From positions 1,803,485-1,867,484 of the forward strand of contig DS999531.1 of NCBI GenBank assembly GCA_000158135.1: a stretch of DNA of 64,000 nt, written 5' to 3'. Both the position numbers and the translations under genes were made by a program. This stretch comes from Rhodobacteraceae bacterium KLH11. GTDB lineage: Bacteria > Pseudomonadota > Alphaproteobacteria > Rhodobacterales > Rhodobacteraceae. Below the pieces are notes generated by a model. That model was not told where the DNA came from. It did no database searches and saw only the letters and a program-made list of their open reading frames with translations. Below are positions 47,532 through 56,403 of the stretch, one piece after another (position 1 is the stretch's first letter; every line of letters begins with the position of its first letter).

Positions 47532-47540
47532 GCTGTGCGG

Positions 47541-47571
47541 CTGCCGTTGACCATGGGTGGTCAAACGGCAG
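47541..47571 (+). terminator. hairpin after the RTX gene
   Basis: CTGCCGTTGACC pairs with GGTCAAACGGCAG across a six-base loop, with one bulged base. There is no T-run, so it may be a Rho-assisted or 3'-end-stabilising hairpin. It begins 10 bases after the stop. Confidence 0.55.
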
Positions 47572-47989
47572 TCTAATCCGTTCGATAGGGCACCGCTTTT
47601 GGCAGGGCAGGTTATCGCCGCGAGGCTTTTCCCAAATTCTCACGAACTGTTCCTTCTAAGTAGGCTGGGGGCAGGATAGTACGTTAGCGAGAACCGCCAT
47701 TCATGCAAAACGAGGCGAAGGTGTCGAAAGAGCCCAATTTGACTGATGCTGCGCGATGCCCCAATTGCAGCAATGCGCAGAAAGCGGACTTTGCAAATTT
47801 ACGAGAACCGCACGAAATTACCTTTCACGAAGTGACGAACACGCTGCCACACAATCATGCAAACTTACATTTCGCAGTATTCCAACAGTATCTCTGTGAG
47901 GAACCCGGATTTGCGTTAAGGTTGCGTAAACAACGTTGGTTCCTCATTTTGAGACGAAGTGATCCAAAGCAAGACTGAAAGAGAATTGA
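47572..47989. other. intergenic stretch with dispersed-repeat copy
   Basis: About 420 bases with no supported gene. The segment at about 47690-47800 resembles about 56180-56240 (shared GGCGAAGG, AGAGCCCAA and GATGCTGC or AATGCTGC blocks) and contains GCGGACTTTGC at 47784. A short frame at 47703-47978 is probably chance. Confidence 0.45.
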
Positions 47990-48562
47990 ATGAAACGCCT
48001 GTTTCCATCTCTGCCCGAGAACGCAACACTGGGAAGTGTCTATCAAGCCTTTCCAGACAAGCTTTCTCCGCTTTGTGCGTACGAAAGCCTTGTGATGAGG
48101 GGCGAGAGCGACCTCTCGGTTGCCGAGCGTGAATTAATCGCAGCCTATGTCTCGGGCTTGAATGCTTGTGCGTATTGTCATGGGGCGCACATCGTATTCG
48201 CCAAGGCCTACGGTATTGGTGTCGAGACAATCGAGGCACTGATGGAAGACCGTGATACGGCACCGGTCGAGGATCATCTCAAACCGTTACTGGCATACAT
48301 TGAAAAGCTCACTGTCTCGCCATCACGCATGACGGAAGCCGACGCAAAAGCAGTCTATGCGGCAGGCTGGTCGGAGAGTGCGTTGTTCGATGCTATCCAG
48401 GTCTGTGGTGTCTTTAATCTCGTGAACCGTTTCATAGAAGGAACCGGTGTCCAGAGCCCTGGCAACGACCCAAGACAAGCAGACCAAGCCACTTTGGATC
48501 GATACCGCAGCGACACATTCTACACCGATTTCGGACGAGAGAACGGCCTCGACATCCCTTGA
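47990..48562 (+). CDS. AhpD-like carboxymuconolactone decarboxylase-family peroxidase-related protein
   Basis: The protein has 190 residues. It has the CMD/AhpD core ELIAAYVSGLNACAYCHGAH with the redox CxxC pair and conserved His, near residues 60-67, and a following helical pair, as in the peroxidase-related enzyme subgroup. Such proteins use the Cys pair to reduce peroxides or act as hydroperoxide adaptors. There is no signal peptide. It is followed by 220 bases and a methyltransferase gene in the same direction. Confidence 0.85.
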   Translation: MKRLFPSLPENATLGSVYQAFPDKLSPLCAYESLVMRGESDLSVAERELIAAYVSGLNACAYCHGAHIVFAKAYGIGVETIEALMEDRDTAPVEDHLKPLLAYIEKLTVSPSRMTEADAKAVYAAGWSESALFDAIQVCGVFNLVNRFIEGTGVQSPGNDPRQADQATLDRYRSDTFYTDFGRENGLDIP

Positions 48563-48783
48563 ATTGATGTTGCTCGAACTTTCGAACGACGACAAAAAGC
48601 TGGCCCGATTTCGCGGCAGAAGCGGCCTTATCTCCCGAGGTTAACCAATTGGTGGGTACCAGTCGGCACCCTCGGTTCTCTTGGAAGATCCATGTTCGAA
48701 CCTCGATGATCCACCCTGCTTTTCGCAGCTAACCCATTTTCTGATAAGGTTTGGAAACTTGTAGGCTTTGTAAGGGGAGCGAG

Positions 48784-49563
48784 TTGCTTAAGTTTGGCGC
48801 GGAGACAACGAGATTACTTGAAATTGCCTATCAGGGAGCTGAATTGACACGGCGAAGACAGGCTTCATTTGATGCGCTGTGCCCGGCTCCCGGTGAAACC
48901 ATTTTGGACATCGGATGTGGCAACGGGATGTTAACAGCGGAGTTGGCCCGTGCAGTTGGCTCTGATGGCTGTGTCATCGGGATCGACCCAAGCACTGACA
49001 TGATGGCGGTCGCTAAAGAACGATGCAGCGACTACGCAAACGTGGAGTTTCGTGCTGGTGCCGCAAATAGCTTGCCCATTGAGGATGAGAGTGCTGACAA
49101 GGCCGTCTCGGTACAGGTCTTTGAGTACATCGAAGACGTAGACGGTGCGTTGGCTGACACGCTGCGGTGCGTCAAACCCGGCGGGCGCCTTGTCATCAGC
49201 GATCTGCATTTTGGCAGCTTGATTTGGTTCAGCGAAGAGCCCGACAGAATGCAAAAGATGCTGACATCCTGGAACCGGCACTTTGTGAGTGGTTCCGTCC
49301 CGGAAAGACTGCCCGCACTGATAAAGGCTCGCGGCGACTATGTGGAAGATGTCTTGTCGTTCACAATGACAGATCACCAGCTAAAGCCTGATGGTCTCGC
49401 AATCATGATGATGCACCTTATCAAGCAATACGCTGTCGCAAATGACCATGTTGATCCCACTGTTGCGCAATCGTGGTTTGACGAGCAGCTCAGCCTTGCA
49501 AAAGTTGGGCGCTTCTTTTTCTCCATGACCCAATTTATCGTCGTGGCGCGCAAAAAGGGTTGA
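48784..49563 (+). CDS. class I SAM-dependent methyltransferase
   Basis: The protein has 259 residues. Motif I is ETILDIGCGNGMLTAELARA (near residue 40), with GIDPSTDMM, a post-I EFRAGAANSLPIEDES strand and VKPGGRLVISD. This is the UbiE/ArsM-like methyltransferase fold; the acceptor is not evident. I chose the TTG at 48784 because AAGGGGAG lies just upstream; a longer frame from TTG 48751 begins in a Cys-containing stretch without a ribosome site. It stands alone between intergenic sections. Confidence 0.8.
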   Translation: MLKFGAETTRLLEIAYQGAELTRRRQASFDALCPAPGETILDIGCGNGMLTAELARAVGSDGCVIGIDPSTDMMAVAKERCSDYANVEFRAGAANSLPIEDESADKAVSVQVFEYIEDVDGALADTLRCVKPGGRLVISDLHFGSLIWFSEEPDRMQKMLTSWNRHFVSGSVPERLPALIKARGDYVEDVLSFTMTDHQLKPDGLAIMMMHLIKQYAVANDHVDPTVAQSWFDEQLSLAKVGRFFFSMTQFIVVARKKG

Positions 49564-49795
49564 TCGTTCCACAATACTGCCACTTGACCTCGGCCGCGCT
49601 CGTTACCCCGCACCACCTCTTCGCTTACACTATGTCGGCGTCTATTGGTTACCATGCTTGGTCTCCGCTTCGAAAAATCTGACTTTGTCATCGCCAGACC
49701 GACGCCTCACAAAAGTGATTAGGAATAGGGCGAATAGCAGAACTATGGATTCAATGGATCAGGATGGATAGTCTTCCATGCAGGGGAGGACGGGA

Positions 49796-49951
49796 GTGGA
49801 ACGTCGCCTTACTAACATCTTGAGTATTGACGTCGTGGGCTACTCGCGGCTGATGGAACGCGATGAGGCAGCGACGCTGGCTGCACTAAAGTCGCATTGG
49901 CTGGAACTCATTAACCCCTTTGCGGCGAGTTTTGGCGGCAATCGTGTCTGA
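49796..49951 (+). pseudogene. 5' fragment of a class III cyclase gene, cut by an insertion element
   Basis: About 50 codons read MERRLTNILSIDVVGYSRLM, then a segment like the first part of the cyclase at 59290, up to FGGNR where RIVKxMGDG is expected. There the IS element starts. GGGGAGG lies before the GTG start. After the element the frame does not resume cyclase sequence, so the gene had lost its remainder either before or after the insertion. It is the third of four cyclase-type genes in this window. Confidence 0.75.
49935..49944 (+). repeat. left 10-bp target-site duplication
   Basis: GCGGCAATCG occurs directly before the left end of the IS element and again at 51448-51457 directly after its right end, in the same orientation. 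This fits a target-site duplication. Confidence 0.8.
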
Positions 49952-50030
49952 CGTCAGCGCCTTTGGGTCGAAATAGCGGTATTTGATAAGAGAGTGTTCT
50001 TGGCTCATCGTAACCACTGAGGAGTGGACG

Positions 50031-50396
50031 ATGAGAAAGACAAGTAAGAGCCCCGGCGAGAAGATCGTCAAAGACATCAAGCGGGCGACACGCAAACAGT
50101 ACTCAGCCGAAGAGAAGATCCGGATCGTTCTGGATGGCCTTCGCGGAGAAGACAGCATTGCAGAGCTGTGCCGCCGTGAGGGGATTTCCCAAGGTGTTTA
50201 CTACAAATGGTCGAAGGACTTCATGGAAGCCGGGAAGAAGCGGCTTGCCGGTGACACAGCACGTGCAGCGACAACCGACGAGGTCAAGGACCTGCGGCGC
50301 GAAGCTCGCGATCTGAAAGAGGTTGTTGCGGAACAAACTCTCGAACTGCGCTTGCTCAAAAAAAGCATGACCGGCAATGGGGACGACCACGAATGA
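50031..50396 (+). CDS. IS3-like transposase OrfA (helix-turn-helix)
   Basis: The protein has 121 residues. It has an HTH_Tnp_1-type DNA-binding segment (YSAEEKIRIVLDGLRGE through CRREGISQGVYYKWSKDF) and a C-terminal leucine-rich coiled coil (LRREARDLKEVVAEQTLELR) for dimerisation. GAGGAG lies before the ATG. The stop overlaps the orfB start in ATGA, which suggests translational coupling and not the usual -1 frameshift. Confidence 0.9.
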   Translation: MRKTSKSPGEKIVKDIKRATRKQYSAEEKIRIVLDGLRGEDSIAELCRREGISQGVYYKWSKDFMEAGKKRLAGDTARAATTDEVKDLRREARDLKEVVAEQTLELRLLKKSMTGNGDDHE

Positions 50397-51373
50397 GATA
50401 CTCTGCATCTGAGAAGTTGGAGATCATTCGGTTGATTGAAGAAAGCCATCTGTCAGCACGTCGTACATTGGCCAAACTGGGTATCCCTCGCACCACATTC
50501 TACCGATGGTACGACCGATACCTGCAGCGCGGAGAGGCTGGCCTTGAGGATCGGTCTCCCAAGCCAAAGCATGTCTGGAACCGCGTTCCTGACGAGGTGA
50601 AGCGCAAGGTCGTCAGCTTCGCCTTGAAGGAAACAGAGCTGTCACCCCGCGAGTTGGCGGTGACGTTCACAGACCAAGAACGGTACTTTGTATCGGAATC
50701 CACAGTGTATCGCACGCTCAAGGCACATGACCTGATCACCAGCCCTGCGTTCATCGTGCTGAAAGCCGCAAATGAGTTCGAGCATAAGACAACGGCCATC
50801 AACCAGCTTTGGCAGACCGACTTTACCTATCTCAAGGTTCTGGGGTGGGGCTGGTTTTATCTCAGCACGATCCTGGACGATTACAGCCGCTACATCATCT
50901 CGTGGAAGCTCTGCACGAACATGCGGGCTGAGGATGTGACAGACACCCTCAATTTGGCCTTGCAGGCATCTGGCTGTGATCAGGTCCATGTCGTCCACAA
51001 ACCGCGCCTGCTGAGCGATAATGGGTCCAGCTATGTCTCTGGTGACCTCGCTGAATGGCTGCGAGACAAAGGCATGAAGCACTCACGCGGTGCGCCATAT
51101 CACCCTCAGACACAAGGTAAAATCGAACGATGGCATCAAACCTTGAAGAACCGGATCTTGCTGGAAAACTACTTCCTACCAGGCGATCTCGAAGCCCAAA
51201 TCGAAGCCTTCGTCGATCACTACAATCACCAGCGCTACCACGAGAGCCTGAGCAACGTCACACCCGCCGACGTCTACTTTGGGCGTGACCAAGCCATTCT
51301 GGAACAACGAAAAAGGATCAAACAGAAGACGTTCGAAGCGCGACGCTTGCATCACAGCCAACGCGCAGCATAA
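50393..51373 (+). CDS. IS3-like transposase OrfB (DDE integrase)
   Basis: The protein has 326 residues. A second HTH at the N terminus (RRTLAKLGIPRTTFYRWYDR) precedes an rve-type integrase core with all three acidic residues: WQTDFTYL, LLSDNGSSY and GKIERWHQT, the last followed by the conserved YNHQRYHESL. The frame is intact and probably active. It overlaps orfA by four bases. Confidence 0.93.
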   Translation: MRYSASEKLEIIRLIEESHLSARRTLAKLGIPRTTFYRWYDRYLQRGEAGLEDRSPKPKHVWNRVPDEVKRKVVSFALKETELSPRELAVTFTDQERYFVSESTVYRTLKAHDLITSPAFIVLKAANEFEHKTTAINQLWQTDFTYLKVLGWGWFYLSTILDDYSRYIISWKLCTNMRAEDVTDTLNLALQASGCDQVHVVHKPRLLSDNGSSYVSGDLAEWLRDKGMKHSRGAPYHPQTQGKIERWHQTLKNRILLENYFLPGDLEAQIEAFVDHYNHQRYHESLSNVTPADVYFGRDQAILEQRKRIKQKTFEARRLHHSQRAA

Positions 51374-51447
51374 TCAAACCGACCAGATGAGCCAAACACT
51401 CTCTTAGTTTACGCCGCTCCTGGTTCCAAAAACTCTGACGACGGACA

Positions 51448-51457
51448 GCGGCAATCG
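51448..51457 (+). repeat. right 10-bp target-site duplication
   Basis: GCGGCAATCG, identical to 49935-49944 and in the same orientation, abuts the right end of the IS element. Confidence 0.8.
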
Positions 51458-51578
51458 TAATTTGCAAACCTTGTCTTTTTTCCACTTCTGGCTGCAAATA
51501 ACCGAAACGCAAGTTGTAGTGACTAGCAATAGTGAGCCCGTTGCGGAAAATAGCAGTGCCTATCTTGAACGCCGCACA

Positions 51579-52592
51579 TCAGGAGTAGTGGGAAAATCGA
51601 GACTGGCCGAACATTTTGCGATGTTCCAAAGGAGTCAGCCCTGTCTTTCGCTTAAACAACCTCCGAAACGAAGGCGTATCAAGGTAGCCAACTATTTCTC
51701 CGACCTCCGCAACGGAGCAATCAGTAGTTTCCAGCAACTGCCGAGCCTCTTCAATTCGCAGCGCTAAAACGTAACCTTGAGGCGATTTACTCGTGGCTTT
51801 TCGGAAGCGTCGCGCAAACGTAGTCGACGGCAATCCGGAACGTTTAGCCATTTCTGCGACAGGGTTATTAATGGCGTAATTGTCGGCAATCCATAACTGA
51901 GCCTGTGAGACAATGGCGTCAGCATGAGGTGCCGTAGTGATCATTGAAGAGAATGGTAGCTGGAGTTCTCCGCGGTTGGCCATAAGCCAGACTTTTGCTG
52001 CCCGCACCGCCCTTTGCGCGCCACCATAATGAGCGATCAGGAACGTCGCGAGTTCCTGCCACCCGGTTGTCCCGCCCGATGTAACGGGTCCGCGAGAAGC
52101 ATCGGCAAAGCAAAGGCCTCGGTCGATGCGAAGCCGCACATTTGGGTAAAACCTTTGAAAAAGACCTTCCCAGGCCCAATGGGTCGTCGCTTCTATCCCA
52201 TCCAAAATACCTATTTCCGCCAAATAGACCGCCCCTGTACAGGCCGACACGATACGCGTCTTGGCCAAGTCGCGCTCAGCCAGCCACGCCAAACAAAGAT
52301 GTTGTTCGGGGTCGAGTCGTTCGTGCGGTGAAAGTGTCAGTCCGGGTACGACCACAATATCTGCATCGCTTGCGTTTTTGAATGTCTGGTCTGGCGCGAT
52401 CCACACGCCACTCCCGCAACGAAATCCCTCGGTGTCCGGGCCAACGAGGCTGACGTCAAACACCGGTTTAGGCTCCTCGCCGCTCACCAAGTGCTCCCAG
52501 TCGCGCCCTGCGGCCACCAAAGTGTCATACAGGCCAAACACGCTGGAGGCGCTGGTTTCCGGGGTGGCAACAATCTGAACCGAAAATGGCAT
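51579..52592 (-). CDS. GlxA-family transcriptional regulator (DJ-1/PfpI-AraC)
   Basis: The protein has 337 residues. The N-terminal class I glutamine-amidotransferase-like domain (about 5-180) has the nucleophile-elbow Cys in SACTGAVYLAEIGILDG near residue 117. The C-terminal AraC domain (about 225-330) has two helix-turn-helix units, including PVAEMAKRSGLPSTTFARRF and VAEVGEIVGYLDTPSFRRLF. Such regulators often govern amine, amino-acid or aldehyde use. It lies just outside the IS element and is transcribed towards it; the ABM and GFA genes on its other side are divergent and could be targets. Confidence 0.92.
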   Translation of the reverse strand: MPFSVQIVATPETSASSVFGLYDTLVAAGRDWEHLVSGEEPKPVFDVSLVGPDTEGFRCGSGVWIAPDQTFKNASDADIVVVPGLTLSPHERLDPEQHLCLAWLAERDLAKTRIVSACTGAVYLAEIGILDGIEATTHWAWEGLFQRFYPNVRLRIDRGLCFADASRGPVTSGGTTGWQELATFLIAHYGGAQRAVRAAKVWLMANRGELQLPFSSMITTAPHADAIVSQAQLWIADNYAINNPVAEMAKRSGLPSTTFARRFRKATSKSPQGYVLALRIEEARQLLETTDCSVAEVGEIVGYLDTPSFRRLFKRKTGLTPLEHRKMFGQSRFSHYS

Positions 52593-53101
52593 CGGTAAAG
52601 TTCCAAAAGTGGAGAATTCGCCCCTTTTTAGCCGTTCTGCCGCTCACGCCCAACGAAAAACATCACGCATTCTCCAAGTGCACGAAGCCCGTTGGAAGTT
52701 TCAATGAAAATGAACGCAAAATGGATTCTAGGTTCTCACGCCCAAAAGCAGACCTTTCCGAAGAGGTCCGCATCAGAGCAACTCAACCAAATGGATGAAC
52801 AAAAAAGAGGAACCTACAACTGTAAAGTGACAGAAGAGATGTGGAAATCGGTGATCCATCTTGGACCAGGTTGTTCACTTGTAAGAGACCTTTAGTTTAA
52901 ACATCTTCGATGCTCGTTTCGCCAGCTCAGTTGGTAATTCACAGCCAGAACTTTAACGTCAGCTTCCGGCTGCCATACACAGCGATGCCCGTTGAAAAGA
53001 CCGCCATTTCTGAGCCCAGTCGGGACAAACATCCGATGTGATGATATTATCTGATGGGAGGCATTTTTGCAGGCACCTATTTTTCTGTGGGAGGACACTG
53101 C
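52593..53101. other. divergent intergenic stretch, no gene seen
   Basis: About 510 bases between the GlxA-type regulator and the ABM-domain gene. Short frames here, such as 52586-52798, have no ribosome site or family match. Promoters for both directions must be here. No obvious repeat was found. Confidence 0.45.
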
Positions 53102-53395
53102 ATGATAATGCGTATATTTCAGGTGCGAGTCAGAGACGGCAAGGAAGAAGAGTTTGCAGAATTCTTCTACAAAACCGCGATTCCAATGATGAAAGGAACC
53201 GAAGGGATCGTTCAGGTTTTTCCTGGTGCACCACACGGCGATAGCCCAAGAGATTTTAGTTTTGTGATGGTCTGGAAAGACTTGGCGTCACTCAAAGCGT
53301 TCGTTGGCGAGGACTATAATTCACCCCATATTGACCCTGCTGAAGCTGAGTTGGTCGAGAACAGGCTGATCAAACACTACGATTTGGTGGAGTGA
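53102..53395 (+). CDS. ABM-domain (antibiotic biosynthesis monooxygenase-like) protein
   Basis: The protein has 97 residues, a small ferredoxin-like alpha/beta fold. The IFQVRVRDGKEEEFAEFFY start and the VWKDLASLKAFVGED middle are typical of ABM-domain proteins, which include cofactor-free monooxygenases and heme-degrading enzymes. I chose ATG 53102, with GGGAGG 7 bases upstream; ATG 53108 is also possible. Its stop is 3 bases before the GFA gene, so the two are one operon. Confidence 0.75.
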   Translation: MIMRIFQVRVRDGKEEEFAEFFYKTAIPMMKGTEGIVQVFPGAPHGDSPRDFSFVMVWKDLASLKAFVGEDYNSPHIDPAEAELVENRLIKHYDLVE

Positions 53396-53398
53396 TCC

Positions 53399-53881
53399 AT
53401 GGATTCAGATAAAGCAACCGAATTCACCGGTTCTTGCGGGTGCGGACAATTGACCTATCAAATGTCTTCGGCACCAATGTTTGTTCATTGTTGTCACTGC
53501 AAGGAGTGTCAGAAGCAAACTGGGTCCGCCTACGTTCTGAATGCCATCATCGAAACGGAGCGCGTTACCTGGAGTGGGAAGACCACTAACCACACGTTGG
53601 CAACTCCGAGTGGTAAAGGCCAGAAAATCACAAGATGCGCGATATGTGGTACGGCTGTATTCAGTGAATACTTAGTAAGGCTGGGTAAACTTAGGTACAT
53701 TCGTGTTGGCACATTGGATAACCCTGACCTTTGCCCACCGGACGCTCAGATATTCACATCTAGCAAACAGTCTTGGGTTCCACTTAACCCTGATATACTA
53801 AGCTTTGAGAACTTCTACGAATTCAAAGAGGTGTGGCCCGAAGACGCCTGGACAAGGTTGAACGTGGTGTTTAGCGACTGA
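53399..53881 (+). CDS. GFA-family zinc-binding protein
   Basis: The protein has 160 residues. It shows the GFA (glutathione-dependent formaldehyde-activating enzyme-like) zinc ligands: CGCGQLTYQ, CHCKECQKQTGS and CAICGT. The fold is a Mss4-like zinc module. The prototype GFA speeds S-hydroxymethylglutathione formation, but most homologues have unproven roles. It is co-transcribed with the ABM protein and may follow the GlxA-type regulator. Confidence 0.85.
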   Translation: MDSDKATEFTGSCGCGQLTYQMSSAPMFVHCCHCKECQKQTGSAYVLNAIIETERVTWSGKTTNHTLATPSGKGQKITRCAICGTAVFSEYLVRLGKLRYIRVGTLDNPDLCPPDAQIFTSSKQSWVPLNPDILSFENFYEFKEVWPEDAWTRLNVVFSD

Positions 53882-54017
53882 CCATATAAATGAAAGTTCG
53901 CTTTACGCTACGATCCGCCGCCAGAAAAAAGATGCGAATGGCCTTCTAGAGCCCAAATCGAACACTCCTGAAGTCGATTTCCACCACATCCTAAGCTGTC
54001 GCTACGAAATGTTGTTC

Positions 54018-55733
54018 TTATTCAGGCAAACCAGCTAGCCGCAAAGACGCACAGTCTTTCTCAAGTCTTTCTCTGTCAGAGAAAAGTTGAGTTTTTGCCC
54101 AGTCCGATATGGAAAACTGAGGGCGGAATTTCATCACATTCCTTGCTTCATCGCGAGCGGCGTCGAGGTTTTCCGTCTCTACATGGACGATTACGAGGTC
54201 GAGGTGTCCGAAGCCTTCAACCCTTTGGCCATACTCTGTAAACGCCTTCTTGGCTTCCTCGTATTGACCGTCGAGCCGAAGGGCTAAACCCAATACGCCC
54301 GCATACCAACCTGGATAATGTGGGTTGAGAGTAATGGCCTGTTGCGCGACGCGGATCGCTTCTCTTGCCTGTCCATTGAACCCTAGTGTAAGTGACAATC
54401 TGGCGGCCACATCCGCGTGGTTTGGATTTAGCGCTAGTGCCTCGTTGAACTTCTCGATAGCTGAAACCAGCTTGCCATCGATTGCATCAGCAAAACCCGC
54501 TATAGCGTGAGCCTCCGGGTTGTAGCTGTCTATTTCCAGAGCCCGCTGTGCGCAGTCACGAGCCTCTGCTAGCGTGGCACGCCGATCAGCAACAAAACCA
54601 TGTCTTGCTTCGACCGTGCAAATGAACCCCAAAGTACAATGAGGGGCCGAGTAACCGGGATCGAGCGCAATGGCCTGTTGTGCAAATCGACGCGCGTCGG
54701 TGTGCGCTTCCTTTGTTATTTTGCGCGATGCCTCTACGGCTTGTAGCTGAGCAGTCCAAGCACTCAGGTTTTTAGTCCCAGAGCCTCTGAAACGGGCCAT
54801 TTCCCCCGCCAGTAGTTCGACTTGTAGCTCGGTTGCAATCCTGAGAGCGATTTCATCCTGAACCTCGAAGACATCTTCAATGAGGCGATCATAGCGGTCT
54901 GCCCAAATGTGCATTCCGGACTTCGCGTCTATCAGCTGCGCCGTAATCCTGACCCGGTTGCCGCTTTGACGGACACTTCCCTCAAGAACAAGGTCGACAC
55001 CCTGTTCCAGACCGACCTGTTTCACGTCGACCGAGCGACCCTTGTAGACGAATGTAGAGTTTCGTGCGACGACCAGTAAGCTCGGGAGCTTTGACAGAGT
55101 GGTGATGATCTCTTCGGTAATTCCATCGGCAAAAAACTCCTGATCGGGGTCAGAAGAAAGATTATTAAAAGGTAGGACGCCGATGAGCAGCGATTTTGCA
55201 TGACTAGCCGGAGTTACTCGCGGTGGGGCGGAACCTGGTGGCGACCATTGAAAAACTTCGATTGCTGATGGAGCATTCTTGAACTGTCGCTCTCCAGCGC
55301 GATGGAATTGTTCTGCGAGACGTTCATCGAGGCTGCGATGGACGACATCTGAAATTAACACAGCCCCTTCACTGGAAGCCTCTTGTAGCCGTGCGGATAG
55401 ATTGATGCCATCGCCGAAAATGTCATCTTCGTCGAATACGACATCTCCAAGATGCACGCCCACTCGTAGTTTCAGTGAGGACTGAGTTGACACCTGGCTT
55501 TGAAGATCAAGGGCGCATCGTACTGCATCAGATACCGAGTTAAACTCGACTATCCATCCATCACCCATCCTCTTAGCGACATTACCGCGATGATCGCTAA
55601 CCAAAGGATCAAATAACTCTCGACGTAGAACACGAAGTTCGCTGAGAGTCCTACTTTCATCGGCCTTTATCTGGCCCGAGTAGTTTACTACATCTGCCGA
55701 GAGTACGGCGGAAAGTCTGCGGTCTCCGTTCAT
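54018..55733 (-). CDS. class III cyclase with TolB/FlgO-like and TPR domains
   Basis: The protein has 571 residues. The cyclase domain (about 4-170) has SADVVNYSGQI and KRMGDGWIVEF for the metal Asp residues and DGINLSARLQ. A FlgO/TolB N-terminal-like segment (about 195-320; VLPFNNLSSDPDQEFFADGI) follows, then TPR repeats (about 340-550), including IALDPGYSAPHCTLGF and LALNPNHADVAARL. This architecture is common in alphaproteobacteria; cyclic-nucleotide synthesis is likely but unproven. The ATG at 55733 opens the cyclase domain; the frame reaches 55859 without support. There is no transmembrane segment. Confidence 0.85.
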   Translation of the reverse strand: MNGDRRLSAVLSADVVNYSGQIKADESRTLSELRVLRRELFDPLVSDHRGNVAKRMGDGWIVEFNSVSDAVRCALDLQSQVSTQSSLKLRVGVHLGDVVFDEDDIFGDGINLSARLQEASSEGAVLISDVVHRSLDERLAEQFHRAGERQFKNAPSAIEVFQWSPPGSAPPRVTPASHAKSLLIGVLPFNNLSSDPDQEFFADGITEEIITTLSKLPSLLVVARNSTFVYKGRSVDVKQVGLEQGVDLVLEGSVRQSGNRVRITAQLIDAKSGMHIWADRYDRLIEDVFEVQDEIALRIATELQVELLAGEMARFRGSGTKNLSAWTAQLQAVEASRKITKEAHTDARRFAQQAIALDPGYSAPHCTLGFICTVEARHGFVADRRATLAEARDCAQRALEIDSYNPEAHAIAGFADAIDGKLVSAIEKFNEALALNPNHADVAARLSLTLGFNGQAREAIRVAQQAITLNPHYPGWYAGVLGLALRLDGQYEEAKKAFTEYGQRVEGFGHLDLVIVHVETENLDAARDEARNVMKFRPQFSISDWAKTQLFSDRERLEKDCASLRLAGLPE

Positions 55734-55865
55734 GTCTATTCGTAACGCAAAATGCGTCGTTTGGAAAAGACAACACAATTGCCTGGACTTCGTGCGGTTC
55801 CCAGTAAATGGCTCAGTACACAATTGAAAACTGAAAAGCGTAACTGTGAATGTCCGCATTGGGCT

Positions 55866-56082
55866 GATTCTGTTGAAAAACTCCGGATTTCAGATGTCGT
55901 GATTTTTCGGATAGAACCCGTGATGCCGAAAAGCCCGATGAGATTTGCCATGAGGCGCAGTGAGCTGCCACATGAGCGGCACAAGGCCAGTCTGGCCGAA
56001 CCCCTCGCCGTGAAAAGTTGGTCGCGCTGTACGGACAAAAATTTAACCGATTCCGCCAAAAACGGAGTTTTTCAACGGTATC
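55866..56082. mobile_element. MITE-like element with terminal inverted repeats
   Basis: GATTCTGTTGAAAAACTCCG (55866-55885) and its near-complement at 56063-56082 (rightmost GTTGAAAAACTCCG exact) face each other around about 175 bases. GTTGAAAAACTCC ends are typical of IS5-type elements in these bacteria. The inside has an open frame (part of 55752-56147) without transposase motifs. It is too short to be autonomous and looks like a deletion derivative. Confidence 0.65.
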
Positions 56083-56403
56083 GGCTGCCTGCGGTCATTG
56101 ATCCTAAAACAGGTGAGTGGCCGGATTGTCCCGAACCTTACCTGTAGGAAGGCGATCTCGCGGCTGGCACGGATAGCGTAGTCCGGCCTTTCGTCAAAGA
56201 TGCGGCGAAGGGGCCTGAAGAGCCCAAAATGTCGAATGCTGCATAGGGCTTTAATGGCGGATGAGCACTGTGAGTTGACGGCCCCACAACGGACTATCAC
56301 CAAAATGGACGTTGCCGCAGCATAAATTCACCAAAGCAAACATTCATTGACGGAAAAAGCCGAAGTTACAGCACGCGGTTTGGTCCAAACCCTTGGTCGC
56401 GAC
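56083..56403. other. intergenic stretch with dispersed-repeat copy
   Basis: About 320 bases. The part at 56180-56240 resembles 47690-47770 (GGCGAAGG, AGAGCCCAA and AATGCTGC blocks in the same order). No gene is seen. The secreted-protein gene ends at its right edge. Confidence 0.45.

Larger units (their letters stand above)
49945..51447 (+). mobile_element. complete IS3-like insertion sequence with orfA and orfB
   Basis: The element is 1503 bases. Its ends are imperfect inverted repeats: TGTCTGACGTCAG on the left and TGTCCGTCGTCAG on the right strand, continuing inward to TAAGAGAGTGTT and TGGCTCATC at 49987-50009 and 51386-51408. Both ends have the TGT...ACA form. It holds two overlapping transposase frames, both intact, and is bounded by 10-bp direct repeats, so it looks like a recent, complete insertion. 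IS3 elements usually make 3-5 bp duplications, so the assignment is to an IS3/IS481-like type. Confidence 0.85.

Noticed and set aside
47703-47978. 91-codon open frame after the RTX gene
   Set aside because: It covers a dispersed repeat, with no ribosome site and no family match.
55752-56147. 131-codon open frame at the MITE-like element
   Set aside because: It spans both terminal repeats of the element and shows no domain, so coding is unlikely.
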